NCBI GenBank assembly: GCA_934364795.1
Contig: CAKRMK010000002.1
Span: forward strand, 1-64,000
Origin: an uncultured Blautia sp.
GTDB taxonomy: Bacteria; Bacillota; Clostridia; Lachnospirales; Lachnospiraceae
DNA length: 64,000 bases
Reading direction: 5' to 3'
The position numbers and the translations under genes are program-made. Of this stretch, positions 61,965 through 64,000 are shown piece by piece. The notes below the pieces were generated by a model. The model saw nothing but the letters and a program-made list of their open reading frames with translations, did not search any database and had not been told where the DNA came from. Numbering within the stretch: position 1 is the first letter of the stretch; each line of letters starts with the position of its first letter.

Positions 61965-62744
61965 TTACTCAGCTTTTACAATAATAACCTGGCTTGCATT
62001 TGCGTATGTATCAGTGAAATCAACACTTTCCAGACGATCCTCTGTAACAGTCATTCCAGCTGCACCAAAATCAGCTTTTCCAGACTGTACAGCTGCAAGG
62101 ATGGCATCAAATTCCATGTCATCAATTTCCAGCTCATATCCAAGCTTATCGCAGATTGCCTGTGCAATGTCAGCATCGATACCTACGATCTCATCTCCTT
62201 CGCGGTACTCATATGGCTCGAACTCTGCGTTTGTAGCCATTACAAGAGTTCCATTGGAACGGTCAACATCTTCCGGTGATTCATAAGGTGTCTCACCAAT
62301 GTTGTCACCGATATAGTTATTCATGATATCGTCAACAGTTCCATCCTCTTTAAGCTCATCAAGTGCTCCGTTGATCTTGTCAAGAAGATCATCATTGCCT
62401 TTCTTCAGGCAGATTGCATATTCTTCCTCAACAAACGGCTCGTCAAGAATCTTCAGTCCTTCTGCATTCTCAACAAATTTCTGTGCTGGCTGGGAGTCAA
62501 TGATCACACAGTCGATCTGGCCTGCCATAAGTGCCTGGATTGCTTCGCTTCCTTTGCTGTAACGCTTAACAGTAGCGCCATCCTTCTCATATTCACTTGC
62601 TTCAATATCACCTGTTGTACCAAGCTGTACACCGATGGTAGCATTCTTCAGGTCATCTTTTGACTCTACAGTTGCTGCAGATACACCAGCTGTCATAGAA
62701 ACAGCCATTACAGTACCAAGCGCTAAAGCTACTAATTTTTTCAT
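61965..62744 (-). CDS. Circularly permuted amino acid ABC substrate-binding protein
   Basis: 259 residues. Type I signal peptide (cut near VSAA, residue 23-24), no lipobox Cys. Family 3 solute-binding proteins normally begin with lobe I (LVMATNAEFxPYEY) and continue into lobe II (DLKxxxIGVQLGTTGD). Here lobe II comes first (28-115), then the helix that is normally C-terminal (about 116-145), a linker with SPEDVDRSNG, and lobe I last (166-259). Ligand-contact residues Arg (MTVTEDR, 237) and Asp (VIID, 83) are kept. It should fold to the normal shape. First gene of the transporter operon. Confidence 0.9.
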   Translation of the reverse strand: MKKLVALALGTVMAVSMTAGVSAATVESKDDLKNATIGVQLGTTGDIEASEYEKDGATVKRYSKGSEAIQALMAGQIDCVIIDSQPAQKFVENAEGLKILDEPFVEEEYAICLKKGNDDLLDKINGALDELKEDGTVDDIMNNYIGDNIGETPYESPEDVDRSNGTLVMATNAEFEPYEYREGDEIVGIDADIAQAICDKLGYELEIDDMEFDAILAAVQSGKADFGAAGMTVTEDRLESVDFTDTYANASQVIIVKAE

Positions 62745-62803
62745 ATTCTTTTCCTCCTCATGTAATATACTGGAACCGGTTCAAAAAAGAAACCCGCTCA
62801 TTC

Positions 62804-62859
62804 AGACTTTTTATGTAACAGGGGATTCCAACAGAATTTCCCGTTACATGAAAAAGACT
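62804..62859. repeat. Long imperfect hairpin in the binding-protein leader
   Basis: AGACTTTTTATGTAAC...GGGATT (from 62804) pairs with AATTTCCCGTTACATGAAAAAGACT (to 62859), about 22 pairs with small bulges. No U-tract on the minus strand. Candidate leader structure or small inverted-repeat element. Confidence 0.5.
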
Positions 62860-62866
62860 CTGCCGG

Positions 62867-62900
62867 GGAATAATTATGCATATCTTACGCATATTCATTC
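62867..62900 (-). promoter_or_regulatory. Possible ARG-box-like operator pair
   Basis: Minus strand TGCATAATTATTCC (62880-62867) differs by two bases from the palindromic ARG-box pattern TGAATAATTATTCA. A second related half, TGAATATGCG (62898-62889), lies next to it. Position is just downstream of the promoter. Would suggest ArgR control; weak. Confidence 0.3.
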
Positions 62901-62915
62901 ACCTATCTTTTCCTC

Positions 62916-62943
62916 ATTTTATCAGCTTTTTTAAAAAATGCAA
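62916..62943 (-). promoter_or_regulatory. Promoter of the permuted binding protein operon
   Basis: -35 TTGCAT (62938-62943), 16-bp spacer, -10 TAAAAT (62916-62921) on the minus strand; leader of about 165 bases. Confidence 0.5.
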
Positions 62944-63125
62944 GGCTTTCCATAACATTCCTTTATTATTTTCTTTTCTTCTTTTATATAATCTGGTAAA
63001 ATTTTTCTAATATCTGGAAAATTCACTTTTTGATAACAAAGCTGTGATATGGTATTATTTACATGATTACACAAGATAACTGACATTTGATTGCAGCAAT
63101 TCTGCCGCATACAGGAGGTATTATT

Positions 63126-63980
63126 ATGAAATTTACAAAAATGCATGGTATTGGTAACGATTACGTATATGTAAACTGTTTTGAGGAAACTGTGAAAGAC
63201 CCGGCGGCAGTGGCCAAGTTTGTAAGTGACCGCCATTTCGGAATCGGTTCTGACGGTCTGATTCTCATTAAGCCCTCTGATATAGCAGACTGCGAGATGG
63301 ACATGTATAATCTGGATGGTTCCCAGGGAGCCATGTGCGGAAACGGTATCCGCTGCGTAGCCAAATATGCTTACGATTACGGTATTGTAAACAAAACCAG
63401 CATCAGCGTGGCAACCAAAAGCGGTGTCAAATATCTGGATCTTTCTATCCGTGATGGAAAAGTCAGCATGGTAAAAGTAAATATGGGCGCTCCTATTCTT
63501 CAGGCTCCCCTTATCCCGGTAGTTTCGGAATCCGAACAGGTGATAGACGCACCTATTGAAGTAGACGGCACTACTTATCATTTTACAGCAGTATCCATGG
63601 GAAATCCTCATGCAATCGTTTACATGGATGATGTAGATGGACTTGAAATCGAAAAGATCGGACCATCCTTTGAATCTCATGTAACCTTCCCTGACCGTGT
63701 AAATACAGAATTTGTGAAGGTAATCGACCGTCACACAGTTCAGATGAGAGTCTGGGAACGCGGCTCTGGAGAAACCCTTGCCTGCGGTACAGGTGCATGC
63801 GCCGTTGCTGTTGCTTCTATCCTGAACGGACTGGTTGACCGTGATGCTCCGGTGACAGTGAAGCTTCTTGGCGGTGATCTTAGCATTTTCTGGGATGAAA
63901 GCGACGATCAGGTTTATATGACCGGACCTGCAACAACTGTATTCGATGGAGAAATTGATCTGTCATTTCTTGGAGAATAA
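63126..63980 (+). CDS. dapF: Diaminopimelate epimerase
   Basis: 284 residues from the ATG at 63126 (AGGAGGT upstream; an earlier in-frame ATG at 63087 has none). Converts LL- to meso-diaminopimelate for lysine and the peptidoglycan crosslink. Opening MKFTKMHGIGNDYVY; first catalytic Cys in GAMCGNGIRC, second in LACGTGACA, both present. Complete inside the window. Confidence 0.97.
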   Translation: MKFTKMHGIGNDYVYVNCFEETVKDPAAVAKFVSDRHFGIGSDGLILIKPSDIADCEMDMYNLDGSQGAMCGNGIRCVAKYAYDYGIVNKTSISVATKSGVKYLDLSIRDGKVSMVKVNMGAPILQAPLIPVVSESEQVIDAPIEVDGTTYHFTAVSMGNPHAIVYMDDVDGLEIEKIGPSFESHVTFPDRVNTEFVKVIDRHTVQMRVWERGSGETLACGTGACAVAVASILNGLVDRDAPVTVKLLGGDLSIFWDESDDQVYMTGPATTVFDGEIDLSFLGE

Positions 63981-64000
63981 TCTTTATAAATTATGCAAAA

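Noticed and set aside
1..64000. tRNA, rRNA or insertion sequence genes
   Set aside because: None recognised by eye: no transposase or integrase motifs, and no cloverleaf or rRNA segments stood out; a tRNAscan run would settle the tRNA point.

Overview
The window comes from a low-to-mid GC Bacillota genome of the Lachnospiraceae type (Blautia/Ruminococcus-like). The evidence is a meso-DAP type MurE next to dapF, a complete clostridial dcw cluster, the clostridial marker families DUF1540, DUF4364, DUF1836 and YerC, strong GGAGG ribosome sites with frequent UUG/GUG starts, and no outer-membrane genes. The family-level assignment is inference from gene content. I see no rRNA, tRNA, CRISPR array, intact transposase or integrase.

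Region 1 (1-6019) is the accessory part. An 18-bp direct repeat (450-467 and 6002-6019) lies inside the 3' end of rlmD. The distal copy still carries the displaced original end of rlmD (HVETVV-LMSRK-stop), and the resident rlmD has gained a foreign 110-residue tail. Between the repeats is a visibly A/T-rich, tightly coupled four-gene operon with its own near-consensus promoter. It encodes a dual-GHKL ATPase (Hsp90/MORC-like module plus a histidine-kinase-like module), a receiver-like protein, an HNH endonuclease and an Eco57I/TaqI-type adenine methylase. This looks like a signalling-controlled restriction/defence module on an integrase-less island, and it is the most likely novel system here.

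Region 2 (7.3-17 kb) holds housekeeping genes: rlmD, pcrA, rarA, a YerC-like regulator, DUF1836, DUF624, DUF4364, a YhcC-type radical SAM protein, a polysaccharide deacetylase and a cytidylate-kinase-like protein. Region 3 (17-22 kb) is a branched-chain amino acid ABC transporter (livKHMGF) with a structured leader. Region 4 (22.3-23.8 kb) is the infC-rpmI-rplT operon with an AUU start and an attenuator leader.

Region 5 (24.4-38 kb, minus strand) is the dcw cluster: mraZ, rsmH, ftsL, two class B PBPs, mraY, murD, ftsW, murA, ftsQ, ftsZ. It is headed by a promoter followed by five MraZ-box-like repeats. Two internal genes are preceded by hairpin-plus-U-tract structures that contain their ribosome sites. 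Region 6 (38-56 kb, minus) carries lgt and ychF, then the conserved run murE, priA, def, fmt, zinc peptidase, rsmB, rlmN, stp, prkC, rsgA, rpe, thiN, which links translation, signalling and wall synthesis. An anchored DUF11-like lipoprotein lies upstream of murE.

Region 7 (56-64 kb) is amino acid metabolism: carbamate kinase, a zinc-ribbon membrane protein, asnA, a CBS protein, a polar amino acid ABC transporter whose binding protein is circularly permuted, and dapF. A family of short palindromic repeats (core AGAGCGTGTTTGAAAAAGC) is scattered between genes and in one case supplies the end of a dcw gene.
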